This document shows, piece after piece, positions 52,094 through 64,000 of a stretch of 64,000 bases of DNA. Position 1 is the stretch's first letter. Every line of letters begins with the position of its first letter. The DNA comes from Conidiobolus incongruus B7586 (lineage: Eukaryota > Entomophthoromycota > Entomophthoromycetes > Entomophthorales > Conidiobolaceae), in assembly GCA_000697335.1 (NCBI GenBank), contig JNEM01016396.1, forward strand, positions 30,887 through 94,886. The letters are read 5' to 3'. A program made the translations under genes and the position numbers. The notes beneath the pieces were generated by a model. The model was not told where the DNA came from and searched no databases. It saw only the letters and a program-made list of their open reading frames with translations.

Positions 52094-52547
52094 CTTTAAT
52101 AATTTAATAGAGTAATATTAAATAAAAATAAATTTTCTAATGATTATAATAAATAAATAAATATAATTATTTATTATAGAAATTTTTATTATAATTTCAT
52201 AAATAATATCAATATTAATAAATTTTATTTCAAATTATTTTTTTCAAATTAATCTATTTTAATGAAAAGGGATATATTACTTACTTTGGGTTATAAGTAT
52301 TTTCAATATAGTATTCAAAAATATAAATTTTTATAATTTAAATTTAAATGAAAAAAATTATTAATTTTATATTCTAGATTAATACTATCTATTCAATATA
52401 TTTTAAATAAAATTAATAAAAATTATATAATTAATCTATTAATACTTGTAATATAGTTTCAAATTAATTAACAATTCCAGCTAATAAATAAGATGATATC
52501 ATTTAATTTGTAATGAATTATATTTTCCATGATATGATATTAATATG
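52094..52547. other. AT-rich spacer
   Basis: It lies between methyltransferase B and repeat copy C. Nothing is recognised. Confidence 0.4.
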
Positions 52548-53851
52548 GAAATTAAAAAATAGCAAATTTTTTAATTTCTAATCTTACAAATATATTATAT
52601 ATTTTAAAAGATTATTTAAATATAAAATATATAGGAAAATAAATGATTTCAAACTATATATATATATATATTTATATATTTAACTTTAATTATTTTTTTA
52701 TTAAAATATTTTGATTTTAAAATTTATAACTAAATTTAATTATATTTAAACTATATAATGATTATCAAATGGTTTTTATTTTTATAACTTTAAAACTTAA
52801 CCATATATCTTCTAAAATCATCTAAAACTTATAAACAACTTATAGAGATGGTGTTTTATCTAAAACTACCATATATCACTAGATTTATGATTTTAAAGTT
52901 AGAAAGGACATTATTTAAGATTTACCAAAATTAAACAAACCAATTTATATTATTATTCTTTTACTTATTAATAGAGTAAAAGAATATTTTAACAAATATT
53001 TTTTTTAGTTAAAGAATTATTAAAGAAATTTAATATTAATTATATAAGAATATTATATATATTTAAGTTAAACTTAAATTAATTAATAAAAATATAAAAT
53101 AGATATTATATAGTTTAACAAAAGTTTAAAAAAATTAGAGTAGATATAGCTAAACTAAACTTATTAAAATATAACTATAAACAAAAATTTTTACAACAAA
53201 TACTTATAATTAAAAAATATTAAATTCTTTTATAAATTCTTTTATTTAAAAATAAAATAAGATGTTGGATTAAGTTAAATTAATCCCTATTATAAATTTT
53301 AATAAATAGGTATTTTAAATATAAGCAAATGTTAATTATTATAATAGATTATGATATAATATAGTTTTCTTATTTAATATCTTAAGGAAAATTAATTAAT
53401 GATAAATTATATATTAATTTTTTTAATAAAATAATTTTCAAATGGTGTTTTCAATATAAATTAAAAAATACCTATTATTTTATATAATAATTGCAAAATA
53501 TATAAAGCTAAAGCTATAAAAGATTTTCTATATATAAAAACTAAAAAGAATTACCATAATTAATATATTCATCTAATTATAACCTATATGATTATAATTG
53601 TTTAAGATAGTTAAAAAATTAGCTTATAAAAAAACTCTTACAAACTAAGTAAATTAGTTTATAAAATACTAAATTTTAGTCTTTAATAAAAAAAACTATT
53701 TTTTAGGTCTTACAAGCTTATCAAAAGTATAGAAAAGAGTTATAAATAGTAAAAGAGAGTATTAATTTTATAATGTTTATTATATATTATATATTATATA
53801 TTGATTTATTTATTTAATTTTAATTTTGAAATTATGTCAAAATTTAATTTC
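52548..53851 (-). mobile_element. TIR element family R1, copy C (reverse)
   Basis: This is a full-length copy in reverse orientation. The left end GAAATTAAAAAATAGCAAAT and the right end ATTTAATTTC match the termini of copy A, and TA follows the right end. Its length is about 1.3 kb. It has no open frame of note. Confidence 0.62.
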
Positions 53852-54421
53852 TATATTAATAAATTATATTATAATATTATTAAAATAATTAGTTGAATTT
53901 TTTCCATTAATAATTTATTTCATTTGATTTTAAATAATTGAATTATTGAATTTTACTAAATTCTAGCAATTAAAAGTGTAATATCCTATTTAGATGATTT
54001 AGATATATATTTTCAAAATAATATTCTATATTAAATTAAATATATTTATTTAAATAATATCAGCAAAATAAAAATTAAATTGTTTAATTTTATTTGTTTT
54101 TTGATAATAGAATTCATATATATATTTATATATATAAATATTAATATTGAAAGCATTAACTTTATTAATATATATTTTAGAATAAATTCAAATAAAACAT
54201 TAAAATAATAATGGAAAATTTTATTATATTAGTTATACACTAACTTATAAAAATAAGTTATAAAATTAAAAACACTTATATTTTTACTAATAACTAAATT
54301 AATATTTAATGAAATAAACCTAAATTAAATAATTAAAATCTATTATATTTATTAATTATATATATCATTAAATAATAATATTTAGTTATTAATTAGTTAA
54401 AATATAAACCTTTAAATTTTA
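53852..54421. other. AT-rich spacer between two transposon relics
   Basis: No gene or RNA is seen. Confidence 0.4.
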
Positions 54422-55624
54422 CCTAGGGTAAGTTATAAATTTGTAGGTTTTTGGTGATAAAAAAAATTAAAACTTAGTGTATTTATTTTTAGCTTTTCTA
54501 ACTTCTTTAAGTTTGTAGGGTATAAAATCAATTAACTTCTTATACTAAAAAAGGTTAATCTTATTCTATACTTCTTAAATATATTTTTAAAGTTGATTTA
54601 AATTTTTTGCTAGGGGGAAAGCTTTAATAACTTTTTTAAACTAATTCTAAAGGTGTTTAATTAAATTAAAGTTAAAAAATTAAAAAAGCTATTTTATAAC
54701 TGTTATCTTATTATTTTTAAGTTATTTAATAATAAAAGTTATAATATAGTAAAAAGTATTATCTTACTAGAAAATAATATCAAATTTATTTAACTTATAT
54801 TATTTAATATTTTTTTTTCAATTCATTATTTAAAATACTTTAATATATTTTAATATTAATTCCTTTATTAACTTTATAAAGATATATTATACCTAAAAAC
54901 AATATATATCCCTAAATAATAATTAACCTATTATTGTACTTTTAAGTAAAATTAACATGATAGTTATAAAGTAATTCTGTATCTTTTTTAAAGTATCTAG
55001 CTTTTTTATTAAATCTACTAAAATATATTTTTATTTCATTAGATTAAATAACCTTAATCTAATTAGTTTTAGTTTAACATTAATAGTGATATTTAAACTC
55101 TCACTTAGTTTTATAATAGGATTTTTTTAGTTGGTGGTATTTTTTCTTAAAATGTAAATAGTATCTATGTTAATATAAAGTATATATAATAATATTAATA
55201 CTAACTAATATTCTTGTATAGTTTTATAGTTCTTGTTATATTTCTATAATAATACTATACTTGCTTATATTAACTAACCTATAAATATATTTCTTATTAT
55301 ATTTATCTATAATTTTAATATGTTTAAGTTTAGGTTTAAATGTTTCTTTATTGTTATTCTTAACAGCTTTAACTATAATAAATTAGCTAACACTAATAAT
55401 TCTAATAATATTATAAGTTGATTTACTTTTTTTATAAAGTTAATTAATATACAAGTAGATTTGTTTAGAGAGGGATTTAAGTATAATAATAGTAATAAAA
55501 AAATTTAGTATATCTATAAAATATTATATAAAATAATAGCAAAGAGAGAAAAAAAGATATAGTTATATATTGTTAAATATATCCTTTTATTTCAAAAACC
55601 TATAAATTTATAACTCACCTTAGT
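54422..55624 (-). mobile_element. Pogo/Fot-like DNA transposon relic with terminal inverted repeats
   Basis: The left end CCTAGGGTAAGTTATAAATT and the reverse complement of the right end ACTAAGGTGAGTTATAAATT continue as matching GTAGGTTTTT/ATAGGTTTTT. These form inverted repeats of about 35 bp with few mismatches, and TA flanks both ends. On the minus strand, around 54960-55140, a broken frame reads YILVDLIKKLDTLKKIQNYF, followed later by FIKLIKELILKYIKVF. These resemble the CENP-B/pogo helix-turn-helix of Fot1-type transposases (LVxWIxxLDxxGxP and WxxRFIKRHPELKxR). At 1.2 kb it is shorter than full Fot elements (about 1.9 kb), so it is probably deleted internally. Many stops mark it as old. 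Confidence 0.5.
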
Positions 55625-56872
55625 TAAATATTAAAGGTTAATATTTTTGCTAATAGTTTACTAAATATATTTAAATATATTTATTTATTATTAAATAATA
55701 TACCTTAATTATATATTATAATTTTAAGTAATCTAATATATACAATTGTTTTAGTTATTAATTAAAGTATATATATTTTTGATTTTATGGCTCACTTTTG
55801 TGGGTCAATGTATATATATAAATAATTCAAAAAATATTTATATATCTATTCTAAAATCCTTTTGTTAATATAATTTATATTTAATTATTTAGAGCAAAAA
55901 TCATAAAAAAAATTTTTTTATTCTATAACTTTGATTAGTTAATACAATTTTATAACCTTTAATGAAATATTAATATTTATAATTAAATTTAAAAAATTTC
56001 TTTTTCAAAATTCTGAATATAATTTGACTTCAAATTGATATTTTCATAGTTCATAGAGCTTTGCGCTAAGTGGATTATATGTCATGTTATATATATAAAA
56101 TTCTATTTTTTTATATACCAATATATTATTGAAATTATTTTCTCAATTAAAGTTAATATAGAAAATAATAAAAATTAAAACTATAAATAAATTTTTCTAT
56201 ATATAGATCAAAATATTGAATTTATTTTCTTAGCATAATTTTAATAATAGATCTCAAATAAAAGAATAAGAAATTTCAACTTCTTATATCTATAGTAATC
56301 CATTTTCAGAATTCTTATTTATACTCAAATATTATTGTTTAATTCTTTGAATAATTTTTTAAAATTAATTTTTAAATAAAATTATTATATTTTAAATATA
56401 AATAATATAATATTATTTAAAAAATTATTATTTTAGATGCTTATTTATTTAATTATTAATGATAAACTTGATATGTATTTAATATAAATGAAATTGCAAA
56501 ACTTTTCGGAATATAAATATATGTAATGATTATCATTTAATTGATGGATAATCTATTTCATTAAACTAAATATAATAGTACAATAATTTTTATCAAAATA
56601 TACTGCTATTGTCACTTTTAAATTCTAAAAAATAGATGTTATTTCACCTTGAGTAGCTCAGCTCAAATTGAATTCCATTCAAAAACCTTACGAGCTTTTA
56701 GGTTATATTAATATTATTACCTTGAAAATGATAGAATATTAAATGAAAACAAAATTTGATGTATTAATAAAGATATAATATTTTTTTATCGAATAGTCAT
56801 AAAGACTATAAGCTTAATTTTCAATGATATCCTACTTAAATTTTTAAATTAATATTCAAAAATTTGATTTAA

Positions 56873-56903
<31 letters not shown>

Positions 56904-57529
56904 TACATAAAAGATAAATCAAAATAATTTAGTATCAACAAGGAAGGACTCATATTTGATAAAAAAAATTGTATACATTCCAGCCTATAAAAATTGATTT
57001 TAGAAATATTCGACTTTAGATTTTAAAAAATTTTAATCATTTATAAGATATTGAAAAATAAAATATATATTCTAATTTTGTGAAAAATTAATAAAAAAAA
57101 CTAAAATTATGAAAAAGATATATTATAATCACTCTTTAGTATAATATACCTTAAAAATCTAATATTTAATTAATTTTTAAATTTTAAATTTATAGTTTTT
57201 AATATTAAATGATAATCAATTGAAATTTAAAAAATTTAACTATTAATCTTTAAAAATAGTTAATATATCTTTTTAAATATAAAAATAAAGTTTATAAAGC
57301 AATAATGTTGATTTCATGTCTGAAAGTGAAAAAGAATATGTATAAATCAATTAATTCAAGAGATCAAACTTAGAGTAGTAAATTGAGTAAAATATTCACT
57401 ATATCAATACTCTTTATCTTAATGAAATTATAATGAGAGATTATCTATGATATTAAAATCAATTTATATGAATAAAATGTATATAGAGATTATATGAGTC
57501 ACTTATAAGGACGTTTTTATATTAACTAT
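55625..57529. other. AT-rich intergenic region
   Basis: It contains a (TA)n run at about 56880-56903. No gene is recognised. Confidence 0.45.
56880..56903. repeat. (AT)n dinucleotide repeat
   Basis: An uninterrupted AT run is read directly. Shorter AT runs occur at about 11668-11688 and 14730-14750. Confidence 0.85.
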
Positions 57530-58290
57530 CTGATTTTTAATTTAGCCCTTTTGTTCCAATTCGATGATATCTCATATTATAGACTGTGTTTGTATTTTTA
57601 GTGAAACTTTAATGAGTGTAGTGAGTAAATTTTTATATCAGATTCAAAATCAAAACACCATTGCACATTAGAAGTATAATAACCGCTATAGACTTTCAAA
57701 ATAGTTTGCCAGATGATGGGTTTGATTTTGTAATAATTTTTATTAATAAAGACGAAATTAATTATTATAATTATAGGTTTATACAATCAAACAGCAATCA
57801 ATTTGAAACAAGCTTCATGAGTCTGTTTGATCAAATTGTAATTGATGGAATATCGATTTTGTATTTTATGCTTCGTTACACTGTATACCTGAAGGATGTA
57901 GCTTGAACTAAGGTATAGATGATGCTAACGAGACCGAGGATATAATAATAAACAAATGATTTGAAAAATTATGAGAAAAATATCTTCTAAATGATTTGAA
58001 TTGAAATAAAAAAAATGCAAATTTTTGGAATTACCAGTTTCCATATTTGTCAATATGGTATTTTACTCGATAAATTGAATTTATGAATGAAATTATTAAA
58101 ATCAAAGGAGTTATCGCATCACCAGCAATCAAATGTGAATATGCCCCATAATATGTTTTAAATATATTCAAAGCTTATGGATATGATAAAGTCAAAATAT
58201 AACTTTAGTATAAAATCACAAATTTTATGTTGTCCTCAAAATAAAAAACAGTATCATTGAATGAAATTACGAGTATATTGGTATAACATT
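57530..58290 (+). pseudogene. SABATH methyltransferase relic, paralogue D
   Basis: This is a decayed copy of exon 3 of the methyltransferase family. The best-preserved stretch is NSLPDDGFDFVIIFINKDEI (compare NDLPDNDFDEVLKCVNDSEI), then FIQSNSNQFETSFMSLFDQI (compare FQSNNIQLETKCIGKTYYEQ). DNA near 58110 (GTTATCGCATCACCAGCAAT) still matches the SGISHHQLSNV region of gene B. Between these, several stops and frame changes break it. No exon 1 or 2 is recognisable. It lies between paralogues B and C, so the cluster once had at least four members. Confidence 0.75.
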
Positions 58291-61108
58291 GTTGAGATTA
58301 GTTGAAATTTCTTAGTTAATCAATTACCTTTTAATTTATTTTCCTAATATAATATGATATTACAAATCAATCAAAATTCCTGATTTACCAAATTTGCCTA
58401 TCCGAAGTGAGAGTAAAATTTGTTATAATTTAATTTTATTGAAATTTTTAAATATTTAAATTTAATTTTTTATTAAAAAGATTGATTTTGTTAAATAGAA
58501 TATTTTTCAAATTAATCCTGTTTTATCAAAACATTTTTACTATTTTGTATACTTATAAATTTCAAGATTTTTTACTTGGATGATTTGATTTATGATTTTG
58601 TTATATACCATTGTATATATCTTTTTGAATATTATTTCAACATCACATAAACTAAATCATTAGTAAAATAGATATTTAAATCATGATTTGCCAATTTTAC
58701 AAGTAATAATTTCAGTTATAAAAAAGGAAATTTCTGATTTATCTAATGATGGTATTATTAATTGAACACTTTTGAAAGATTACTAACCAAAAATGATATA
58801 CATATATAATATTAAATTATATCAAGGTTTATATAAAATTCAAAAAAAAATATTTTTATTCTACAATTAAATGGCATTTTCAATTACTATTAAATTTATC
58901 AGTAAATATTAAAAATCGTGTGAATTAGGACCATGTTCTTATTGCATATCAATATTACACAAATGAAAATATTAATTTAAGTTATATAATTAAACAATTA
59001 ATGAATATTGAATTTTATTATCAGGTGTATATGTTAAAATTGGAAAATTTTTAGGTGTACTTAATTTTTTAAATTAATACTCATTCGGTAATCAAAATGG
59101 TGTGCTTAACTTTGCATAAAAAAAGATTTGGAAAGCTATATCAACAATCCAAGTGAATGGAACGTTACAATTAATTAACTTCAACTTGCTCAATTAGAAA
59201 TTCATCATATACTATTATATTTGTTGATTTAGAATAGCCGACACGACAATCTACAAAGTTAATATGTGATTTATATTAAGAAAACATTTTCAGCAATACT
59301 AATATAGTTTTTGGTTTAAAAAATTCTAAAATAGCGACAAATATATTTAAAATATATATCTATATCTAGTATTATTGGTTTTATTCAATCATTTGATATG
59401 TAATATCAATGTGGTCATATTCTCAACTTTTAATATAATAAAATTTATATTTTATCATTTATAAAAAAAGCTGTATTTAACAATTTAACAAATTGAATCA
59501 TTTAAAAATCTAGTATTCATAGTATTACATAATTTTATGTTGTTTCGGGATCTGGAAATACGAACAATATTATATTAAAGCGGTTAATACTTTGATATGA
59601 ACTATTCTATTTACATTATTAATATCTATTCATATTTCAAGATATGATTTAAATGATTTATTTTATTCAATCAATAAATATCCACATTAAACGATACACC
59701 CGGATTTTGGTTAATTTTTTTACCATCAAATTGTATTTCTTTTGCGACTTTTCTAAATTTGGCTTATACTCTTCATAAAAATTAAGTACCTTTTACAATT
59801 TGTTGAATTAAAAAAAGAAATATTAAAAGTTGATCGCTATTGATGATGATTACTAATATAGAATTTTCAATTAAAAATTCTTGATTATATTATTAATATC
59901 CCATATAATCGGAAAATTATTTATACATTATTTTATCAAGAACAAAATTGAGTGAAATCATTGAACAGTAAACTAAAAGTTAAAATTAAACCTAGTTTCA
60001 TTTTATTCAAGTATATGAATGGATCCCTATATCATTGTATTATGGAAAAAAAATCAATAATTTGATTAAATTTTGAAAATATTTCAAATAATACTTCACT
60101 ATTAAAGGTAATTAATGTATCAGTTACTATATTTAGATTATGATCAATTTTATTCAATAATTTAATTTTACCCAAATAAGTATTTTAATTCTTTTTTGAA
60201 ATATATTTTGTGTATGACAATTCCAATTCATTCAGAATTCGCATAAATTCAGTTTTTAATAATATAGTGTAGAATTAGATTAATACTAGGATATAATACA
60301 AATTCTGGACAAATTCATTCAATTTAACTGATAAGATATATCTAAAATTAAGAATTGAATTAAATTTGAATTTTAACCAATTGTTCAATTTTAATGTAAT
60401 AAAATCAATATGATATAACTAAATATGTATTGCTTTTTAATATTGATTTATTATGTATTTTAAACTATTTGTACCTTGACTACTATATGAAACCGCCTCG
60501 AGATTTGTATATTGTGATCAAATATTTATTTAACTTTAAAAAATATTAAAATTATCATTTACTTTTTTAAATAAATTAAATATTAACATTAATTGAAATC
60601 ATCTAAAAAGAAATAGATTAATTATGTATTAAAAGTTAATTAATATATTTATTAAAAATGTTTATGTAATTGATATCGCCTACTGATGCTTAAATAAATA
60701 AACTTGTTGAAATTCTTTACACCCTAATATTTTTATTTTATGAAATATCATCATTATAAATGCAGTTGGAGTTACTTTTGTAATGTTGTAATATTGATTG
60801 AAATCAATATATCTCCATAAATTAAAATTTTTTTATGCACAAAGATAAAATTTGAAGAGAATTTGGGTTATATAAAAGCTGCTATTATATACATTTTATT
60901 ATTAAAAAATTCTCAATATATCGCTTTCGATAAAGGGATTAAGGTAAAATTTTTTTTATTTTTCTTCATTTTTAGATTATACCAAGAATTTTATTTACCA
61001 AATAGCGGATATGAATTTTTTTCATTTAACTTTATTAAAATGATTATTTAATATGGTTGTTTGAATAGAAATTAAGAACTACAACTAACGAGCTCTACTA
61101 TTTCTACC
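58291..61108. other. Long AT-rich region before methyltransferase C
   Basis: No gene is recognised. GC-richer patches near 59060-59260 and 59690-59790 have short open stretches without a match and may be further relics. A TATATAAAAG box lies at 60869-60878. Confidence 0.4.
60869..60878 (+). promoter_or_regulatory. TATA-like box upstream of methyltransferase C
   Basis: TATATAAAAG lies about 230 bp before the start codon, further than in genes A and B, so a longer 5' leader or another start site is possible. Confidence 0.3.
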
Positions 61109-62271
61109 ATGTCACAAAATTTTTCGATACCCAAGCAAATTAATCCAAAGGATCAAACTCAAAGTGGTAAGTTAACTAACATTTTTCACCTTATTAAAAT
61201 TAATAGCCATATTTTTAGCAAGTAAATCTATGGAAAATTACAACGAAGGATCTTCAATGCAATTGAAATGGATTCTTCTCGGTAAGAAAAATATTGAATT
61301 ATCAGGTATCTGATAATAAATATGGAATAATATTAAAAATCTAATTATTATGAACTTTAGTCCCCTTATTACCTTCCAACTGCACTAATCTAACAATTGT
61401 AGACTTCGCCTGTAGTCATGGTAAAAATTCGGTGTTTATCATTAACCAATTATTAGACCAAATTCAAAATCAACGCCCTTCGCTAGCAACAAGTTTAAAA
61501 ACAATGGTGGTTTACCATAACGACTTACCAGACAACGACTTCGATGCGGTATTAAAATGTGTTAATGATAGCGAAATAGGATATCAGGGACATAGCTTGT
61601 TTAAGTCAAACAAGATAGAATTACAAACTAAGTGCATTGGCAAGACTTATTATGAGCAGATTGTGGAAAATGAGACTATTGACTTTGCATCTTGCTACAC
61701 GTCCTTACATTGGATGCCTGAATATCGAGCCTTAAGCTCCGGATTAGTACATACTAATAAGAGTGACGATTTAGAAATGACCAAGTGGTTTATTGAAATG
61801 TCTGATAAATACCTGAAGCAATGGCTCGAATTGAGATATAAGGAATTAAAACCTTCAGGAATTTTGAGTATTAACGTTTGCACTGAGACTAGTTTTTCTG
61901 ATTTCGTCAATCGTGGATGGATTTCATTTTTAAATTTGAAAGGTTTAAAAAATGATGAGTTATCCAATGTGAATATCCCTATATATATTAGGTCAAGGGA
62001 TCAAGTTCATAGGGTTTTAGAATCTTTGAAAAGCAAATTCAAAGTTATGCATATTGATACAATTGGAGATTCTACTGTATTCACTAGGGTTGCTTTCAAA
62101 GCAGTGTGCTATAATCAGATCACAACTGGTCTTTCTAAATACCCTAAGCTCTTTCCAAATCAGGAATCTATCGAAAATTTTTATGAAGAATATGAAGAGC
62201 ATTGTTTTAAGAGTCCCGATAAAATTATGTTTAATTCAGAATTTGAGTGGATTGTATTACAAAAAATTTGA
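61109..62271 (+). CDS. SABATH-type SAM-dependent carboxyl methyltransferase, paralogue C
   Basis: The gene has the same three-exon architecture as A and B. Exon 1 encodes MSQNFSIPKQINPKDQTQS, exon 2 ASKSMENYNEGSSMQLKW through IELS, and exon 3 begins VPLLPSNCTNLTIVDFACSH. The SAM motif is IVDFACSHGKNS, the signature is YHNDLPDNDFDAVLKCV, and the pocket segment reads SCYTSLHWMPEYRAL. It ends FNSEFEWIVLQKI with TGA, at about 351 residues. The 3' block (about 62080-62190) is about 96% identical in DNA to the matching block of A, although the middle of the exon is only about 75% identical. The splice junctions are clean and no disruption was seen. Confidence 0.85.
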
Positions 62272-63692
62272 TTATATTAAATTAATCAAATAACCATTAA
62301 TAAATAAGTTTAAACCTATTATTTTATTTGTTGAACTTGTTAATATATTTTTATTTAATCTTTTTAAACTATATTTATATCTTATTCTAGTCATGAATTG
62401 AATTGTCATTATAAATTTTTATTTTTTTTAGGTATTTTAAGAATTTATTGTTTTATTCAAAAATATCACTATCAAAAATAAATCTATTAGTTTACAATTT
62501 ATATAATTCAATATATAATAGTGTTTTTACTATATTTTGGAAAATATACTATTAGTATTTTTTTCTATTTTATTTACATCTTAATAATTTAAATTTTATA
62601 ATATTTTCATATTTTATATTAATTCTTATACTATAAATATAAATAATAAAAATTTATAATTGTATTGAAATTAATTTTTTTTCAATAATTAATTTCCTTC
62701 AAATTTTTCTCTGATTGTATATTAATAAATCTTAAAGTTTAAATATTTTAATAGTGATGACTACACTTTACCAAGTTATGTATTTAGTAAATTTCTGATT
62801 TTTGTCTATCAACTTAGTCACAGTTTATAAATATATTGGATGACAATTATTGCGACTTCTATAAAGGGACGAGTTAAGCTAAATATGTTGGTACATTTAT
62901 ATCAAGTGGATAGCCTCACAGACCTCATTTCAGTACTTGAAAAGGAGATTTGTATAGTCTGATAAGATGCTGTTCAAAAAATAAATTTAAAACCAAATTC
63001 TAAGTATAATAATAGTTTTAGTCAAATTATTTAATTGTTTTAATTTATTGTATTTGAAAATTTATATTTTTTGAGAATAAATATGGATTAACTATAACAA
63101 GATATTTAGTTCAGAAAGTTATTAAATTAATATATTTCTTTATATCGAATTTATAATTAAAAAGTTTATAATATTTAATATTTCTATATTATGTTGCTAT
63201 AAAATAATTTCAATAGATTATTTTCTATGCCATATATTAATTATAATAAAATCAAATGTTATAAAAATAATATTTTTACAAATTCAAAGATATTTTATTA
63301 ATATTAGTGATTTTTAATATAACTGATGTTTTTATTAATATTTGTTATATATATATATATATTCAAAATAGATAATTTAATATTAAGATTATATTAATAA
63401 TAAAAGTTTAATCTGTGTAAAATTTAATACAAAGTTATATTTATATATATTTTCATTAATACAATATTTATAATTGATTTTAATTATGATCTTGATGAAA
63501 ATTACTTAACTTTAGCTAAAATAAACATAGTATTGGGAATTTTAATATTATTATAAAAAATGTCTATATAATGATTTAAAAATATTTTTTAGTTTTATTG
63601 ACTAGTTTACCTTGATTTTATTAAAATATTTATAATAAATTTATAATTATATAAATTCAATATTGAAAAAAAAACAAAACAATATATCTTTA
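62272..63692. other. AT-rich region downstream of methyltransferase C
   Basis: No established gene is present. It contains the small open frame at 62840-62962 listed separately and a (TA)n run near 63345-63362. Confidence 0.4.
62840..62962 (+). CDS. Possible 40-residue ORF or exon relic
   Basis: I do not recognise it. The frame opens MTIIATSIKGRVKLNMLVHL and continues with DSLTDLISVLEKEICIV. It is helical and amphipathic in look and richer in G and C than the surrounding DNA. It could be a small gene, a fragment of an old exon or chance. There is no upstream promoter motif. Confidence 0.2.
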   Translation: MTIIATSIKGRVKLNMLVHLYQVDSLTDLISVLEKEICIV

Positions 63693-64000
63693 TAATTAAA
63701 AAATAGGAAATTTTTTAATATTTGATTCTACAAATATATTATTATATTCAGAAAAAAAAATATATATTAAATAAATAAGAGAATATATAATTTTACATTA
63801 TATATATTGTTATATATTTTTTTATAAAAAATCAACTTTTCAAAATTGGTTGTTTAATATTATTATATATAAACAAAATTACATTTATCTAAATTTTTTT
63901 TAGTTTAATATTACTAAAATTTAATCATAAATAATTAAATATTAAAAATTTACAAAAAGGTTACAAATATAAAATATTATTTAAATTAATTATTTATCAC
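63693..64000 (-). mobile_element. TIR element family R1, copy E (cut off by window end)
   Basis: The terminal segment TAATTAAAAAATAGGAAATT and the following 290 bases match the starts of copies C and D in the same reverse orientation. The rest lies outside the window. Confidence 0.5.

Noticed and set aside
56057-56066. AGCTTTGCGC followed by TAAGTGG, resembling the 5' end of U4 snRNA
   Set aside because: The similarity ends after about 15 bases and nothing downstream matches the U4 stems, so I treat it as chance.

Overview
The window looks like nuclear DNA of an AT-rich, early-diverging fungus. Genes are broken by many short GT-AG introns of about 40-90 bp. Long intergenic stretches are roughly 80-85% A+T by eye. 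There is a fungal class IV chitin synthase, a Cla4/PAK-type kinase with a PH domain, and a uL13 and a uS11 ribosomal protein gene whose GC-rich codon choice stands out from everything around them. Zoopagomycota such as Conidiobolus would fit, but this is inference from composition and gene content, not a match I could test.

The first half (1-31959) is mostly housekeeping: Cla4/PAK kinase (+), CCR4-NOT subunit NOT2 (-), ribosomal protein uL13 (-), Yae1 (+), a WDR45B/WIPI3-type PROPPIN (+), DNA polymerase delta subunit 2 (+), tRNA-Lys(UUU), an ATP11-like P4-ATPase (+), a frame-disrupted COQ4 (+), a coiled-coil protein (-), a cyclin-Q-like protein (+), a structured RNA gene resembling RNase P/MRP RNA (-), ribosomal protein uS11 (-, with a one-base frame problem) and RNA polymerase II subunit Rpb9 (+). 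Most of these were pieced together across several exons, because single open frames show only parts of them.

The second half (32000-64000) is gene-poor. It holds a class IV chitin synthase (-), an SMP-30-like pseudogene carrying only TAG stops, and a dispersed cluster of SABATH-type carboxyl methyltransferases: three intact paralogues with the same three-exon structure at 47.1, 50.9 and 61.1 kb, plus a decayed full-length paralogue at 57.5 kb. A repeated element of about 1.29 kb, with short terminal inverted repeats and apparent TA target duplications, occurs six times (10.5, 28.9, 40.7, 43.5, 52.5 and 63.7 kb). A second, 1.2-kb pogo/Fot-like DNA transposon relic with good terminal inverted repeats lies at 54.4-55.6 kb. 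The methyltransferase cluster is therefore embedded in transposon copies, and its members show a mosaic pattern of sequence identity that suggests gene conversion.

Most worth checking are the RNase P/MRP-like RNA, the expanding and recombining SABATH cluster, the COQ4 copy that has lost metal-ligand residues as well as its frame, and the uS11 frameshift, which decides whether single-base indels here are real or assembly errors.
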